A program made the translations under genes and the position numbers. The notes under the pieces were generated by a model. The model was not told the origin of the DNA. It made no database searches and saw nothing but the letters and a program-made list of their open reading frames with translations. Positions 5,427 to 6,189 of a stretch of DNA of 6,189 nucleotides are shown one piece after another (positions within the stretch are counted from its first letter, which is position 1; each line of letters begins with the position of its first letter). This DNA is from Nitrososphaerota archaeon (lineage in GTDB: Archaea; Thermoproteota; Nitrososphaeria; Nitrososphaerales; Nitrosopumilaceae): contig JADFLN010000084.1 of the NCBI GenBank assembly GCA_022564385.1, forward strand, positions 1 to 6,189, read 5' to 3'.

Positions 5427-6189
5427 ATGGTATCATTAGAAAAACAAGTAGTTCAATTACGCCAAAAGAAACAAGCAACAACAAATCTTAGAAAAAAAGC
5501 TGAAAAACAACTCATACAAGTCCGTTCAATTGAAAGACGTTCTTCTACAGGTCTAAACTCAATAGATAGAAAAATGGAATCTGAACGTGAAAATGCTTCT
5601 GATACCTCTGAAATTCTTACTCGAAAAACCTCTCAATTAGAAAGCATTGAAAGGCTAGTGGCAGCTGCTGAGGAACGAATAACTAGAGAAAAAGAGACAA
5701 TTGAGCAGACCGAACAAGAGATAGAGTTCTCTGAAAACCCCGAAGAAAAGCAGAGTGCTGAGACTAGATTACGATCTTTAAATGATGATGTTCAAGAACT
5801 AATTTCTGAGATTAAAAGTAGACAAAAAACAGCCAAAAAGATTTCAAATGATATTTCTATATTTACTGATTTAAAATCAAAGATTACTTCAAAAATACAA
5901 AAACAATCTAAATCAAAACCATCTTTACGCGAAACAATGATTACCAGTCATAAGGCTGCTGAAAAGTTTGTAAAAAACTTGGAAAGCCGAACAAATGCCG
6001 AGGAATCTGCTAGAAAAGCATTAGAAAAAGTATCTAAAGAATTACAAGAACTCTTGACAAAGAAACGTCAAGCAGCTAAAAAGAGACCAACTAAAAAGAC
6101 AGTAGCTAAAAAGAGACCAACTAAAAAGACAGTAACTAAAAAGAGACCAACTAAAAAGACAGTAACAAAAAAAAGACCAAATAAAAAGA
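5427..6189 (+). CDS. Coiled-coil protein with Lys/Arg-rich repeat tail (3'-truncated)
   Basis: The frame opens with ATG at 5427 and stays open for 254 codons to the right edge, so the C-terminus is outside the window. Residues 1-216 are highly charged and Gln/Glu/Lys/Arg-rich with heptad-like leucines and isoleucines, and almost no aromatic residues or prolines: a long coiled coil, perhaps in two arms broken near 105-110 (ENPEE) and 163-170 (SKSKPSLR). From residue 217 the sequence becomes tandem ten-residue repeats of the form AKKRPTKKTV, strongly basic and like the tails of histone H1 or bacterial H1-like proteins. DNA or RNA binding by the tail, and a structural or chromosome-organising role, are inferences. 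There is no signal peptide and no ribosome binding site; the transcript is probably leaderless, driven from the 5292-5426 region. Such coiled coils are easily over-annotated as SMC-like; no ATPase motif is present. Confidence 0.82.
   Translation, partial: MVSLEKQVVQLRQKKQATTNLRKKAEKQLIQVRSIERRSSTGLNSIDRKMESERENASDTSEILTRKTSQLESIERLVAAAEERITREKETIEQTEQEIEFSENPEEKQSAETRLRSLNDDVQELISEIKSRQKTAKKISNDISIFTDLKSKITSKIQKQSKSKPSLRETMITSHKAAEKFVKNLESRTNAEESARKALEKVSKELQELLTKKRQAAKKRPTKKTVAKKRPTKKTVTKKRPTKKTVTKKRPNKK
6075..6189 (+). repeat. In-frame 30-bp tandem repeat (about 3.8 copies, continues off the edge)
   Basis: Copies begin at 6075, 6105, 6135 and 6165. Copies 1 and 2 are identical, copy 3 differs by one base, and the visible 25 bases of copy 4 differ at three further positions. 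Each encodes one decapeptide, (A/T)KKRPTKKTV. Each unit splits into two 15-bp halves matching at 12 of 15 bases, encoding TKKRP and TKKTV, so the basic module is a pentapeptide with a KK core. Near identity at the DNA level indicates recent expansion, and the copy number may vary between strains. Confidence 0.95.

Noticed and set aside
5427..6074. SMC/Rad50-like ATPase fragment
   Set aside because: The coiled coil begins at the N-terminus with no Walker A motif or globular head; similarity would be compositional only.
6075..6189. CRISPR-like array from the 30-bp repeats
   Set aside because: The units are directly adjacent with no spacers and read in frame as a basic peptide repeat.

Overview
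The window is an AT-rich, gene-dense stretch that looks archaeal, most likely from an ammonia-oxidising Nitrososphaerota (Thaumarchaeota, Nitrosopumilus-like). The evidence is an archaeal-type phosphoglycerate kinase, a SUF operon of the sufD / Rieske / sufS / sufU type, GTG and TTG starts, almost no ribosome binding sites except inside the operon, and AT-rich TATA-like elements about 20-40 nt upstream of first genes, as expected for leaderless or short-leader archaeal transcripts. The lineage is inferred from gene content and style; no marker gene here proves it.

Positions 2-2982 (+) hold the 3' part of an iron-sulfur cluster assembly operon: the C-terminal half of SufD (cut by the window edge), a small Rieske [2Fe-2S] ferredoxin, the cysteine desulfurase SufS, the zinc-type sulfur acceptor SufU, and an unrecognised 115-residue protein with a probable winged-helix fold and a C-terminal four-cysteine zinc ribbon. 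Genes overlap by 4 nt (GTGA, ATGA) or lie 1-3 nt apart, so one transcript is very likely. SufS supplies persulfide sulfur, SufU takes it up, and SufBCD (sufB and sufC presumably upstream) builds the cluster. The Rieske protein could supply electrons.

Positions 2975-4183 (-) encode phosphoglycerate kinase, whose tail overlaps the last suf-operon gene convergently by 8 nt. A 139-nt divergent intergenic region separates it from a PAP2-family membrane phosphatase (4323-4991, +), which overlaps convergently by 12 nt with a 103-residue protein of unknown function (4980-5291, -).

A second divergent intergenic region (5292-5426) holds a 16-bp AT palindrome and a cluster of GTTAA/TTAAC elements. It precedes a gene that runs off the right edge (5427-6189, +). 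Its product is a long charged coiled coil ending in tandem Lys/Arg-rich decapeptides encoded by near-identical 30-bp DNA repeats, resembling a histone-H1-like DNA-binding tail.

No tRNA, rRNA, CRISPR array, transposon or integrase was seen. No gene-free stretch exceeds 140 nt. The most interesting items are the SufU with IscU-like spacing and a C-x2-C-x2-C motif, the Rieske and zinc-ribbon genes built into the suf operon, the PAP2 protein lacking the usual motif-1 arginine, and the repeat-tailed coiled-coil protein.
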